Assembly: GCF_021018895.1 (NCBI RefSeq)
Contig: NC_079374.1
Location: 717,212-781,211, forward strand
Reading direction: 5' to 3'
From: Seriola aureovittata
Lineage: Eukaryota > Chordata > Actinopteri > Carangiformes > Carangidae
Length of the DNA stretch: 64,000 nt
Below are positions 12,185 to 22,253 of the stretch, in pieces. Within the stretch, counting starts at the first letter, position 1. Every line of letters begins with the position of its first letter. The translations under genes were made by a program, and so were the position numbers. Under the pieces are notes generated by a model. The model made no database searches. It was not told the origin of the DNA and saw nothing but the letters and a program-made list of their open reading frames with translations.

Positions 12185-13386
12185 GTATGTTACTGATTGT
12201 ACTGAGTTACACTTTAAATCCAGAAGAAGTTTGAAAAGCAGCAGTGGGAAATGGCGGGTTTGGGATAGCAGGAGAAAACTTTGCACATCTATTATGAGAG
12301 GCAGGTGTGTAGGAACAGGATGAGTGGATCCAAAGTGACAATCAAAAAAATCCTGCACTCTTTCTGACCTGCAACAAACAATTTAATGCAACATCTCGGT
12401 CTTAGACCTTCATCAGCCCAATGGTTCGCCAACACATAGGAGCCATCTTCAACAGGATTGGCTGAGTCGGCAGCCAATCACCTCCGCCCACATGATGTGG
12501 AAGATAACAATAAGCCCACATCAATTCACAGTACTACTTCACAATCAGATGACCCTTATAAAGATTTATAAATGGTTTATAATCAGCTAAATAATTCACT
12601 GTATGAATCATAAATAAACAGTTATAAACAAGTTATAACAGTTTTCATACTTTGATGGAGACTCACTATTTGGCAAGATCAAGTTAATGCTTACTACTCA
12701 TTAATCTGACGAATGACTTACTGCCATTTATCACTGGTAACAGGAGCCTCATGGTAACTCATTAATAAATAATCATGTGTTTTACACTTTACAATAAGAC
12801 TCCTTTTACCAGTTATAAATAGTAATCGCTCATTAATAGATGTCAAGGTCTTCAACACCGCCAAGGCCTCAGAGGATTAATCTGGTCATGTGGTATGATC
12901 ATGTGATCTGCCGTAATTTGATCTGCCAGATGAAACTTTTGGACTATTAAAGTGCTGACAGCGGTTAATTGCTAATTAATTAATTAGTAAATGAACAAAC
13001 GTGCTGAAGCAGCAGCTACAGACCCTGATGATGGAGAAAACAAAGAGATGTGAGGCTGGACAGTTCAGAGACATGAGGGCTCACTATTTGGCAGGAAACA
13101 GGTCACTGTTGACCTTTTTATCTAATGTGTTATAACAGCTTTTTTTTGATTTATAAAGCGTGAATAAGCTCATTAATAAACTAGCTATAAACCTTTCATT
13201 AAGCCTTTATAAGGGGAGTGTTGATGTAAAGTGGAACCAATTCACTATGTAACAGTTAAGAATTTGTTGGGGATTTTGGATAGTCCAATTGAGCAAGATT
13301 GTTTTCTTACTGGAAGTGTGTCATTTCATGTACAGTTTTACCTGACGACCTGTGAAATTAATGACTTCCTCTTCCTCCAAACACAG

Positions 13387-13422
13387 AGAGCCTGAGCCTG
13401 CAGCAGATGTTGAAGACACGGG
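13387..13422 (+). CDS. MIEAP-like gene, repeat exon A, copy 6
   Basis: Identical to copy 1. It belongs to the truncated last unit of the array. Confidence 0.68.
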
Positions 13423-13508
13423 GTAAAGACTGACTTCTTATTAGAACTTGATGTGTTTGTGGAGAACAATCATTTAAACTAACTCCCTGATTCTTCATGT
13501 TCCCACAG

Positions 13509-13544
13509 ATCAAAACAGGAAGGTGTTCAAACTGAGACAGGAGG
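13509..13544 (+). CDS. MIEAP-like gene, repeat exon B, copy 6
   Basis: The exon and its donor GTATGT are intact. The tandem homology ends about nine bases into the following intron (near 13553), so the array boundary lies just past this exon. Confidence 0.68.
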
Positions 13545-13923
13545 GTATGTTACACTGTAGCTTCACAAGATGTATTATCCACAGCTTTTATATTATCAGT
13601 TCTATTTTGTGACATTTGTTGTTTATTGTTGATGGTTTTTACATAGCAAAAGTTAGGTTAGGGTTTATTAATTTTGCTTACATGCACAGTGAGATTCTTC
13701 CTCAGACACTGGGAAATCCATCCAAATTCCATCCAAATTTGAAAGGGTCTCTGTATGTTTCTCTACAGAAAAGTAGATCATTCAAAGAAAAGTACTGTAC
13801 ATGTAAACAGCTGAAACTGAAACGTCCAATTGTAGCCTGTGAAATGGTCCCAGGTTCACTACTGGACAAATAGTTCCTCCTAAACTATAACCATCTAATA
13901 ACAAACATATTTCTTCTGTGCAG

Positions 13924-13998
13924 CAAAAGACTGAAAACAGAATATGAGAAATCCAGCTGCCAGCGGTGTGAAACACATGAACGTGAACACAAAGAAAG
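13924..13998 (+). CDS. MIEAP-like gene, exon 14
   Basis: Acceptor TTCTTCTGTGCAG, donor GTTTGT, 75 nt. Only the phase-2 frame is open and reads KRLKTEYEKSS then CQRCETHEREHKER. It has a Cys-x-x-Cys pair and high charge, likely the start of a helical segment. Confidence 0.7.
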
Positions 13999-14140
13999 GT
14001 TTGTTTTTCAAAGCACTGGATTAATGGACCTGACAGACAGTTTAGAGTCACAAGTATTAACAGAATCATTGATTTTAACAATGAATCTGTGCTCTGACGT
14101 GTTTTCACCAGACTAACCATTGATGATGTTTTTAACACAG

Positions 14141-14188
14141 TTTGTCTCAGATGGAAACATTTTACAAAGAGAAAGTTCAGGAGGCAAG
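14141..14188 (+). CDS. MIEAP-like gene, exon 15
   Basis: Acceptor TTTTTAACACAG, donor GTCAGT, 48 nt. Encodes SLSQMETFYKEKVQEA, heptad-like and charged, consistent with a coiled coil. Confidence 0.7.
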
Positions 14189-14413
14189 GTCAGTATCTTT
14201 CTGAAGGTAACATTTAATGAGACATGAAACAAACCGTAAAGTTACTGCAGACTGAGTTCGGAAACAGTCAGATCTGTACAATACAAAGCAATCCAACACA
14301 ATAACCTTGTAATCCACTGAAAATAACTAATCTGTTGATTCAGTTCTGTCATACTATTGACACAAACTTAAATTCAGTTATTGCTTCATTATGTGTTAAT
14401 TTTGACCCCACAG

Positions 14414-14461
14414 ATCTGCCCTGAAACAAAAAGAAGATGAACTGAAATCATTCAAAGAAAG
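14414..14461 (+). CDS. MIEAP-like gene, exon 16
   Basis: Acceptor TTTGACCCCACAG, donor GTACTG, 48 nt. Encodes RSALKQKEDELKSFKE and ends in a split Arg codon. The exon end and downstream intron have a diverged duplicate at 13779-13832. Confidence 0.7.
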
Positions 14462-14561
14462 GTACTGTACATGTAAACAGCCCGAACTGCAACGTCCAAT
14501 ATGTTTTATATATTCACCTGTGAAGGTTTTCCACAGTCACACTGGATGTTTCTTTGTATAG

Positions 14562-14742
14562 AGTGGCAGGAGACCTGGCTGTTTCTATAAAGGCAGGAGA
14601 CACAGAGAGCATGAACAACCCAGTCAGTAAAACCAAACTAATTGAGATGTATGACAAGCTGAAACTGCTGCAGTGGCCTAAAATCAAAGATCATCTGAGA
14701 TCACATGATGTGAACATAAAGGAGGTCAAAGCTTTGTCTCAG
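14562..14742 (+). CDS. MIEAP-like gene, exon 17 (domain start)
   Basis: Acceptor CTTTGTATAG, donor GTACAG, 181 nt, moving the phase from 2 to 0. Encodes VAGDLAVSIKAGDTESM, then a segment KLIEMYDKLKLLQWPKIKDH. This opens the helical C-terminal domain likened to the MIEAP family. Its codon use and long open frame make it one of the firmest exons. Confidence 0.82.
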
Positions 14743-14874
14743 GTACAGTGCTGTCCGTGACAGTGATGTTAGTCAGTAGTGTACTCCCTCCAGTCCTGTT
14801 CAAAGTTTAACTTTAAAATCAACTTACTGTGGTTCCTGTGTTTGTTTGGCTGAAATTCCAACTGATGATTATAG

Positions 14875-14976
14875 AAAATGTTTGAAGATGCAACAGAAGA
14901 AATGGAGAAAAAGAAGAAGCAAATAGAAGGAGTGTTTGGACTGAACGAGCAGAGCAGTGGACCAACTCCTCAGAAG
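14875..14976 (+). CDS. MIEAP-like gene, exon 18
   Basis: Acceptor GATGATTATAG, donor GTACTG, 102 nt, phase 0. Encodes KMFEDATEEMEKKKKQIEGV and then FGLNEQSSGPTPQK, a charged helix followed by a loop. Confidence 0.8.
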
Positions 14977-15046
14977 GTACTGTCGTCTGAAACTGGATCA
15001 TTCAAGCTTGTGTTACTTCTATAAGCAGCATTTCCCTGTGTTTCAG

Positions 15047-15124
15047 GTTAAAGAGTACAGACAATTAACTCTTCACAATCTTCAGCTGGCTCTGTACCAT
15101 AGCAGCAAAGAAGATCTTCTTCAG
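15047..15124 (+). CDS. MIEAP-like gene, exon 19
   Basis: Acceptor CCCTGTGTTTCAG, donor GTATGA, 78 nt, phase 0. Encodes VKEYRQLTLHNLQLALYHSS and then KEDLLQ. Confidence 0.8.
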
Positions 15125-15260
15125 GTATGACTGTTATACGTTACAGCTTTTGAAACCAAACCCCACTCAGGTACATTTGTGGATAAAATGGAACAATTGG
15201 ATGGCTGATCTTTGATTTACAGGACTGAACATGTAAAGTTGAACCATTTCTCCCACACAG

Positions 15261-15458
15261 ACTCCTTTCCTTCAACATCAAGGTCAGTTCCCCCGAGATG
15301 CGATGATGACTGTCAGAAGTCTGGCCTCTGAATGCTACTGGTTGGGTTGCTTGATGGCTTTAAGCAATCCTCCTCTTCAACTGGACTGGAAGAATCATGC
15401 TCCTGGGATGGACGCTTGGGACATTTTCCCACGAGGCGTCAGAGCTGCTTCTAGATAG
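15261..15458 (+). CDS. MIEAP-like gene, last exon
   Basis: Acceptor CTCCCACACAG, 198 nt including the stop. Encodes TPFLQHQGQFPRDAMMTVRS, the hydrophobic segment ASECYWLGCLMALSNPPLQL, and then DWKNHAPGMDAWDIFPRG, ending ASR-stop. The TAG stop (15456) lies in the first units of a TAGA repeat, so the final residues may derive from a retroposon tail. Confidence 0.82.
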   Translation, partial: TPFLQHQGQFPRDAMMTVRSLASECYWLGCLMALSNPPLQLDWKNHAPGMDAWDIFPRGVRAASR

Positions 15459-15520
15459 ATAGATACTTTATCATTTTATCTTATTATTATATATTCTTCA
15501 TAGGGGAAATTCATGATTCT
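15451..15520 (+). repeat. TAGATAGATACTTTAT...GGGGAAATTC retroposon-tail-like repeat
   Basis: Four TAGA units followed by ACTTTAT and, after an AT-rich stretch, GGGGAAATTCATG. This resembles the TAGA-plus-GGGGAAATTC motif seen at the 3' ends of many fish retroposons. Recognition only; the family is not named. It overlaps the stop codon and 3' UTR. Confidence 0.4.
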
Positions 15521-15700
15521 ATCATGTAGAAGAAGATCTGCTAAGATCTAAACCTGCAAGGTTTTTTTTTGACTTCTTGTTTTCATTTCTGTGAATTAAG
15601 AAATTTACGTTAGATTAGTTCAAATGAACTAACCTTGATTTTCTTAAAACCTTATCAGTGGAATTCATAAATCACTGCTGATTATGTATTTGTGAACATG

Positions 15701-15706
15701 ATTAAA
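15701..15706 (+). promoter_or_regulatory. Candidate poly(A) signal ATTAAA for the MIEAP-like gene
   Basis: ATTAAA occurs 243 bases after the stop codon in an AT-rich region. No canonical AATAAA lies between the stop and this point. Confidence 0.3.
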
Positions 15707-15709
15707 ATT

Positions 15710-17551
15710 AATTTTTAAAAGTCATATTAATGAATGAATATTATTACTGTTAATGCTATGACTGTCGCTACAGGTACTTTTCTACTTCAGCCACCGCTAC
15801 AACATTGAATGCTGCTTTTCAAACTGCAAGTTCACTGAGGTCTTCACAGCAGTGTAACAACCGACTCACTTGAGTCTGTGACGCATAACCAATTTGATAA
15901 CAAACCAGTATAACAGTCTCCTTCCATGCTAGTAGTTCTGTGAGGCTCAGTGTTAACATCAGCATGCTAACATGTTGTCTTGTCATTCTGCTATTGGGGA
16001 AGAAACGCTCTGTGTTTTTTATATTTCTTTAAAACAATCGTAATTGTCTTGGGTGGAGCTTAGCCCAGGAATCAGCAACTGTTTCCCTGCAAAATAGTGT
16101 CGGAGGGGAATTTATTTTGGTGGAACATTTGCTCATGGGGAGGCAAGTATTGTCATTAAAGTGCTAATTCCATGCAAAGAAAAGGCCACAAAAACAGTAA
16201 AAGACGCATGTTCAATGTGTGATTGCACATGATCCAATTCTTAGTCAAAATTCGCCATTTTCAGCATGTAGGTTACTAGTTCGATTGTTGAGCAGCAGAA
16301 AAGGAGAAGAACGCCACCTGGAATATGCGTCCAATGACAGGTAATGTTTACCATGTTCCCCAATTTAGTTTAGCAAGACAACTTGTGGTCTCAAACACAT
16401 TAAGAAGGCAAGAAATTCCACTATTTGCCTTTTGATGAAACCCACATTAATTAAAAAGCACTCAGACCAACTACCTCGTGAAACTCGTTAAGATAATGCT
16501 AATAGTGTGCAAAGATGTCATCAAGGTAAATGGAAGCTACTTTGGAGTTTTTTTTTAACACTTTTTGTTTACTTCATAATTTCATATATGTTATTTCATA
16601 GTTCATACAATGTAGAAAATAAAGAAAATAAAGAAAAAACAATGAATGGTCCGGTGTGGTGGTATTCTGTAATCACTAGGTTGTCATGGTTTTCCCTGAC
16701 AGGACCGTTTATGTTGACTCTTGGTTCGGACTTTGACTCTTTATGTTTGGTTACATTTGTTCATTTCCCGGTTTATTTTGTAATCACTTCCCTTTTTAGT
16801 TTCATGTTAGTTTTACTTCCTGTCTTTGCTGCGCTTCCCTGTAATGTGATTGTCTGCCCCGCCATCATGTGTTGCCTCCCTTGTGTATTTAAGTCTAAGT
16901 TTAAGTTTTCTGTTCGCTCCTGTTTCCCTCGTGTCTTCAGCATTTTGATTTTCTGTTTGGTGGTGATCCTTGTGACGACCCCCTCCCCTGCTGCTCTTCC
17001 TGTTTGTCCTCTTACAGGAAGTGGCAGCAGAATGGAGGTGGTGAGTGGCATGTTGTCCACCTGGATTGCTGGTCTGGAGAGTTTACTGAGCTGGCTGCCT
17101 GGGTTTGCTTCACTCTCTCTCAGCTCCCACATCTGTGCTTGGGTTTTGATTTGTCCTCACCTGAGAATTCAGAGAAACATTCACAGGCCAGGAACACAGT
17201 GTGTAACAAACAGAACTGTCTGTGATGTCTCCAGGCTTTTGAATAAATTATTACTGAAATAAGTTTTAGTGTTGGATGATTGAAAATGGCTGTGAATCCA
17301 CCCACTTCCTCTCTCCTGTCTGGTGAACATGGACACAGACAGAGGTTTAAATGAATCTCCTGTCTGTTCTTATTCGACCAGTTTGTAGCTGAGCTTTTTT
17401 TCTTTGTCCATTTCAGTCATTTCTGTTTTTTAGTGGTCACTTCATCATTTTGTCATCTTGTCATCATGTTTTGTTGTTTAGTGTCTTCAAGCTCTGACTT
17501 TGGAACAATGATATTAATGTTAAGTCTGATCCATTAATTCCTTTGTCACAG
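15710..17551. other. Intergenic or intronic sequence without supported exons
   Basis: No exon is convincing here. The part from about 16670 to 17270 reads like an interspersed element (many TTCCTGT/CCTGTTT words and CTGCCCCGCC) by recognition only. The 251-codon plus ORF over it has no family features. Confidence 0.35.
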
Positions 17552-17693
17552 AGCAGATTCATTCGAAGTGGATCGACTGTTCTGTGACTTTGAACTGTCT
17601 CAACTGACGTCCAGTAACAGTGATGCAGATCTGAGAGGACTGATGAAGCTGCTGTGCCGACTCGCGGCCACCAGGTGTCACTGCAGGATTTGA
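17552..17693 (+). CDS. Last exon of an unidentified gene (ccdc14 candidate)
   Basis: Acceptor CCTTTGTCACAG, then one split-codon base and 46 codons plus stop. The protein tail is ADSFEVDRLFCDFELSQLTS, then SNSDADLRGLMKLLCRLAAT, then RCHCRI. Codon use is gene-like and an AATAAA lies 166 bases after the stop. No further exon of this gene is recognisable nearby; upstream exons may lie before this window, across the MIEAP-like gene. In vertebrates CCDC14 lies just 5' of MYLK on the same strand, which is the arrangement here. That synteny is the only reason for the candidate name. Confidence 0.6.
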
Positions 17694-17858
17694 ACATGTC
17701 AGTTCACAGAGTCATTAGACGAACAAGAGCGTTCCTGTCTCTGCTTGGTGGAAGAGACAGGAGATCAGGTTCAGCTTCATGTTCATTTGCAGAGAGTTCA
17801 CTCTGACAGACTGCTCTTCGCCTCAGTGAAGCTTCATCTGACGCCTGCTCTACTTCAA

Positions 17859-17864
17859 AATAAA
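17859..17864 (+). promoter_or_regulatory. Poly(A) signal AATAAA after the 17552-17693 exon
   Basis: AATAAA followed by a T-rich stretch (GTTTTTCTCTTT), 166 bases beyond the TGA stop. Standard placement for a short 3' UTR. Confidence 0.55.
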
Positions 17865-18389
17865 GTTTTTCTCTTTGACTTAGGATGGAGGAGAGTCAGG
17901 ATGTTTAGTCGACCAATCAGCAGGCAGAGAGAAGTGTGGATGAGCTGTAAATGTGCCTTAACAACCAATCACGGCTCTGATTCTGATTCAGTTTTGAGTG
18001 TCCTGAGCGTCTGGACTTCCTGTTCCACAGTCTGACAGCGGTCGTCATGAAACACGGTGAAACCCCAGCTGACCTACATGAACGTGATGAGCTGCAGCAG
18101 CTTGGGAAACAACAGCAGCTAACAGCTGGTGTTTATGATGCACATGGAGGCTGAGAAGCTACTTTCTGTTGACTGTTAGCTCCTGTAGCTAGCTGAGCTC
18201 TCTGGGTTTTAGCTAGCAAAGCCTTTGTTTACATACTGACACCAACCTATTTGTCTCCTATGTCCTGTCCTCCACCCAGGGGCAGAATGACTGTTACTGC
18301 TCCACAGACTGAATAAAGATGGCCGTCGCCTCTGTGACGTCATCCACAGGTTTCTGAAGCTCAGAGTGAGCTGCTCCACTGTCGCCATC

Positions 18390-18690
18390 TTGGCAGTGTC
18401 TGACTCCGCCCCTAACTCTCAACTAATCCAAAAAGGAGGGGCCTGTGTGGAACTGAGACTTGCGTCAAGCATACACTCACCCACCTGTCACTCAAAGAGG
18501 CCACGCCCTCAATTCTCCATAACTGTAGTCCTTAATAAAATTATCTCTAGAGACCAGAACAGTTTCTGTACCAGGCTGTAAACATGTTTATTTCTGCTGT
18601 AAAGTTGGACATTTTAACATGGGAGTCTATGGGACTGACTCACTGTTGGAGCCAGACTCTAGTGGCCGTTAGAGGAACTGCAGCTTCTGG
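18390..18690 (+). repeat. Dispersed repeat, copy 2
   Basis: Partner of 5378-5690, same orientation, with an internal stretch (AAGACTATGG region) replaced or diverged. Confidence 0.75.
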
Positions 18691-18721
18691 TTCTTGATGG
18701 TTGGAGCTTGTAAAACAATCA

Positions 18722-18943
18722 GTCTGCTCCCCCACTCCTCCCCCCTCTTCCTCCCCCCTCTTCCTCCCCCCTCTTCCTCCTCCTCTTCCTCCTCCTCTTG
18801 CTGCAGCTGTCCCATGTTTTCTCACAGTTTGAGAGCTGTGAAAAGAGGAGGGGAGGGGGGGAGAGAAGGGGGAGGGGGGGAGAGAAGGGGGAGGGGGGGA
18901 GAGAAGGGGGAGGGGGGGAGAGAAGGGGGAGGGGGGGAGAAGG
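18722..18943. repeat. Pyrimidine arm and purine arm (CTTCCTCCCCC ... GGGGGAGAGAAGG)
   Basis: A C/T-only block (about 18725-18800) is followed, 40 bases later, by a G/A-only block with five units of GGGGGAGAGAAGGGGGA (about 18841-18943). The two arms are partly complementary (hairpin potential), and the G-runs could form quadruplexes. Confidence 0.85.
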
Positions 18944-19053
18944 GGGGGGTGATGAATGTGCTGATTCTTCAGGTGAAGCTGAGTGAAGAACAAATCTCCT
19001 CAGTTCCTCAGTGTTGGCGGAGTTCAGGAGGAGAGAGGAGAACCAGCAGGAAG
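18944..19053 (+). other. mylk: Candidate first non-coding exon of mylk
   Basis: The sequence ends GCAGGAAG at a consensus donor GTGAGT (19054) and lies about 3.2 kb upstream of the first coding exon. A CpG-containing stretch follows at 19180-19245. The 5' end cannot be set from sequence. This is an inference; another upstream exon is possible. Confidence 0.3.
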
Positions 19054-20891
19054 GTGAGTTTGTAGTTCTTACCGTCACCTCCAGCTCCGGTTCATTCACT
19101 CCTGCTTTAACCGGGTTATAAACGCGTTTTAATAAACATCTCTTTTTATCGTTTTTTTAAACTAACGGACCTAAACTCTCAGGTGGGCGGAGTCATCGCT
19201 GTGCACGCGGCTCGCGGCGGTTCTCCCGCCTCACCCACACGAACAAAACAAACGGACGTTACAGCGGCTGCGTTTACACACAGAACTGAATCCATCAGAC
19301 ATTTACATGTAAAAGAAACTGCAGACAAACCGGATCAAAGTCAAACTGAGGATAAAACTGAGGGATCTGCTCACTGAGGTGTCAGGGACCAGGACGGGTT
19401 CTGCAGCAGGTTAGTGTTGATGATAATCTTTGATCAACAGTCACTGAGGTTTAATCTGTGTCATGTTTTATAAACGTATGTAAAATCTTCAGACCACCTG
19501 CCCAGTCTGCTGCTGGTCCCAGACCTGTTCCAGCAGATCCTCCATCACCCTGTCTCTGATTCCTGGTCTGTCCCTCTGACCCAGTCCAGGAGGACCTGGT
19601 CCTCGCGTCTGGTTGTGTTGCCGTGAAAGTCCAGTGAGGTTGAGGGCTGACCCTGGTCTCAGAGGTCTGCAGGTTCAGTTTAGTCAGACGATCACCTGAC
19701 TGAGGCTGATTGATGTTTAGTCGATTAAATAAATCTGATAACAAGTAACTGCTCCTTTAAATGTTTCACAGTCTGTGAATTATATGAGAAAGAAAAGCTA
19801 TTTGTTTTGATCACCTTGATGTGATTTAAAGTTCTTCTCCAGATGTGTGTCTGTAAATTCCTCTGCTGTGATTCAGATTTAGTTTCACATGGTTTCATCT
19901 ACTCTTAGTTCCTGGCTGAGAAATCCTGATCAGGCCTTGAGCCCCGCCCACCACCTGCTGGCTCCAGGTGGACAGGTGAAAGAGCAGAGAGCATCAAGAT
20001 GGTGAGAGGAGGAAACATCAGAGAGACTCAGCCACATGTTTGAGCCTCAGTCAGACCCAGACTCAGAGGAGGAGTCTGAGACCAGAACCAGAGACTAGCA
20101 GACGGGTCAGAACCGTTAGCTAGTTAGCATCTTTTATTTGTTTATGCTGTTTGTTAGCTTGTAACTGACAGTGGCTGACAGTGTTAGTGGTTGTGCTAAT
20201 GCTAACTCTCTCTCTCTCTCTGTACTGACAAGGTTGCAGGTGTATTTAGCCCCGCCCCTCTGTCCCCACAAGTAGACAAGATTGGTTCCTGAGGTTTGTG
20301 GCATATTAAACGAATCTGTGTTTATGAGACTGTCATTGGTTCATTGCAGTTCAAGGTGGAGACACTAAGTCAGGAAGGAGAGAGAGCAGCACTCTCCTTT
20401 AATGTTGCCCACTTCCTTCCTCCAAACAAATGGTCTCCATGGAAACAGACTTTTTGCCGCTATAAAATCTCTTTCATTGCTGTAAACTTCTTACCTTTTA
20501 ATCTTAGATAAGGAAACATTTTAAGAGATTCAGTGCAACACCCTTAAGTAACTCCCTGAGCTGAGGAGAAATTGACCCTTAAGTGTCAGATGTCAGCAGG
20601 GAACGGACTCGTCAGGCCTGGGGGGTTTAGTGCGGACGGATGTTTGTGAAACGCTCCACTGACGTGAAGGAATCTCCTCCGATTAAAGATCCAGCCTGGG
20701 CATCAGCCCTGGAGCATGCTGGGAAGTTGTCTTTAGTTTATACCTGTGAACATCTTTTGAGCTCTGATGTTTCTATGACGACTGAAACGAGACAACGACG
20801 CTGTAAAGACTTTAACTCTCTGCTCTGGTGTCCAGCTGGAGACAGATATGACAAACAGAAAGGAGAAAGAAGATGAGTGTGTGATCACTGT

Positions 20892-20913
20892 GGGGGGGGG
20901 GGGGGGGGGGGGG
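20892..20913 (+). repeat. Poly-G run (22 nt)
   Basis: Uninterrupted G homopolymer. Confidence 0.9.
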
Positions 20914-21057
20914 TTCTGTCACATCAGAACAGATACATGAATCATTGATTATCTACCAGTTGATCAGGACTCACATGGCATGTGTTTACTGCAGAGAGAG
21001 AGATGAAGTTTTTCCTGCTGATAACGACATGTACAGATGGGTGAGCGAGCTCCAACG

Positions 21058-21060
<3 letters not shown>

Positions 21061-21107
<47 letters not shown>
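21061..21107 (+). repeat. TC dinucleotide repeat
   Basis: About 23 TC units. Confidence 0.95.
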
Positions 21108-21110
<3 letters not shown>

Positions 21111-21300
21111 CTGGCTGACTGGAACATTGGCATCAGAGTCACTGCTTCTATTGATCTTCTATCAGCTGCTCAACAGAAACAAGTTCTAGTTCCTGTTTCA
21201 CTGAGGGCTGCTGGGAAAATATCTGTGAAGGTAAACAACGTTAGAGGCCTGGGCACAAAGAGACAGGTTGTTCTGTCTCTGTCAGTCGGAGGTCCTGTAT

Positions 21301-21321
21301 GGGGGGGGGGGGGGGGGGGGG
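21301..21321 (+). repeat. Poly-G run (21 nt)
   Basis: Uninterrupted G homopolymer. Confidence 0.9.
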
Positions 21322-21443
21322 CAGACTGTTTTCATATGAAGAGAAACGTGTCTGGAAACAATCAAACCATCACACCACCAGGAAGTAAAGTCAGACTTTC
21401 ACATTAAAACAGGGTTTTAAAGAAGAAAGTGTGTTCAGCAGCC

Positions 21444-21484
<41 letters not shown>

Positions 21485-22253
21485 CAGCATATTTGCAGTG
21501 TGACGCTGTTTGTTCTGAAAACACAGATTAAACCGTCTGGTGGTCTAACAGACGCTCAGTCTGGAGCCGCTGGTGGCTGATGGAGCGCTCGCACTGAGCA
21601 TGCTCAGAGACCACAAACTGTGACCTGCTGAGGACCTGCCCAGTCATCATGAAAACAGCCCCGTCTTTAATTTGACCTGCACATCAGATAAATATCAGTG
21701 TCATTAAATGATCAGAATCTGAGTGACATCACTTCCTGAGGATGTTATTATCTCTGATGTCCCGCCAGAATAAAGCTCCAGAAATACACCAGAGAAACGG
21801 TTTCTGTAGAAAATCCTCCCTCTACTGATCGCTGCTAATCACAGCTGATCACAGCTGATCAGAGCTGATCAGAGCTGATCAGTTGAAAGTCTGAGATGAA
21901 TGAAGGTCAGTTTGGGAACCGAATGAGATGAAACCAAACCTGAACTGACGTCAGAAACCTGCTGGTAAAAACTACGGAAAACCAAGAGGGACAGTGAACG
22001 TCTCTAAACTGAAGACTCAGTTTCACTGAGTCAGAGTTCTCCTCAGGTCAGAGTTGCATGATGCTCTTATGTTCATGTCACACACACACACACACACACA
22101 CACACTTTTAAATCTACGTTTTCCGTTAATGATAAGTTGTAATCGTCAGTAGCCTGGATATATTTGAAAATCATTTTAAAAACTACTGAGAGAGAGAGAG
22201 AGAGTGAGCAAGGTTCACTTTAACATCAGTCTGTTTTTCTCTCTGACAGCAGG

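Larger units (their letters stand above)
6541..13553 (+). repeat. 1360-bp tandem array, 5.15 copies, containing coding exons
   Basis: The word CCTGACGACCTGTGAAATTA recurs at 6541, 7901, 9261, 10621, 11981 and 13341, exactly 1360 bases apart each time with no indel. The sixth copy stops after GAGGGTATGTTAC near 13553. Copies differ by only a handful of substitutions per 1360 bases (for example A/G at 7408, 8768, 10128, 11488 and 12848). Each unit holds two 36-nt exons, the 86-nt intron between them, and a long intron that includes a mobile-element-like segment also found at 39285-39790. Short minus-strand ORFs recurring in every unit are shadows. Confidence 0.98.
3157..15458 (+). other. Gene model: MIEAP-domain-like protein with amplified acidic exon pair
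   Basis: Complete gene of 20 coding exons, 1188 coding bases, 395 residues plus stop if every exon is used. The 3' boundaries of exon 1 to exon 16 are all phase 2 (two bases of the split codon upstream, one downstream), and the frame closes cleanly on a TAG at 15456, which strongly supports the model. Order: short leader (MSGFGQSIR); six copies of a 24-residue acidic repeat (EPEPAADVEDTG + SKQEGVQTETGG); charged coiled-coil-like exons (CQRCETHEREHKER; KQKEDELKSFKER); then a helical domain containing KLIEMYDKLKLLQWP and, near the C-terminus, ASECYWLGCLMALSNPPLQL. That last layout resembles the C-terminal domain of mitochondria-eating protein (SPATA18/MIEAP) and the related fish-specific family; this is from family memory and moderate at best. 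No signal peptide or membrane segment is evident, so a cytosolic protein is likely. Confidence 0.7.
19054..22252. other. Putative mylk intron 1 / 5' region
   Basis: No coding exon is supported. It contains poly-G runs at 20892-20913 and 21301-21321, a TC run at 21061-21107, a GT/GA run at 21447-21484 and a CA run at 22080-22105. Confidence 0.45.

Noticed and set aside
6727..12477. Minus-strand ORFs of 63 and 61 codons repeated every 1360 bases
   Set aside because: Copies arise from the tandem array itself, overlap plus-strand exons and introns, and lack any family features.
16507..17262. 251-codon plus-strand ORF
   Set aside because: Hydrophobic low-information reading of what looks like an interspersed element; no conserved motif or splice support.
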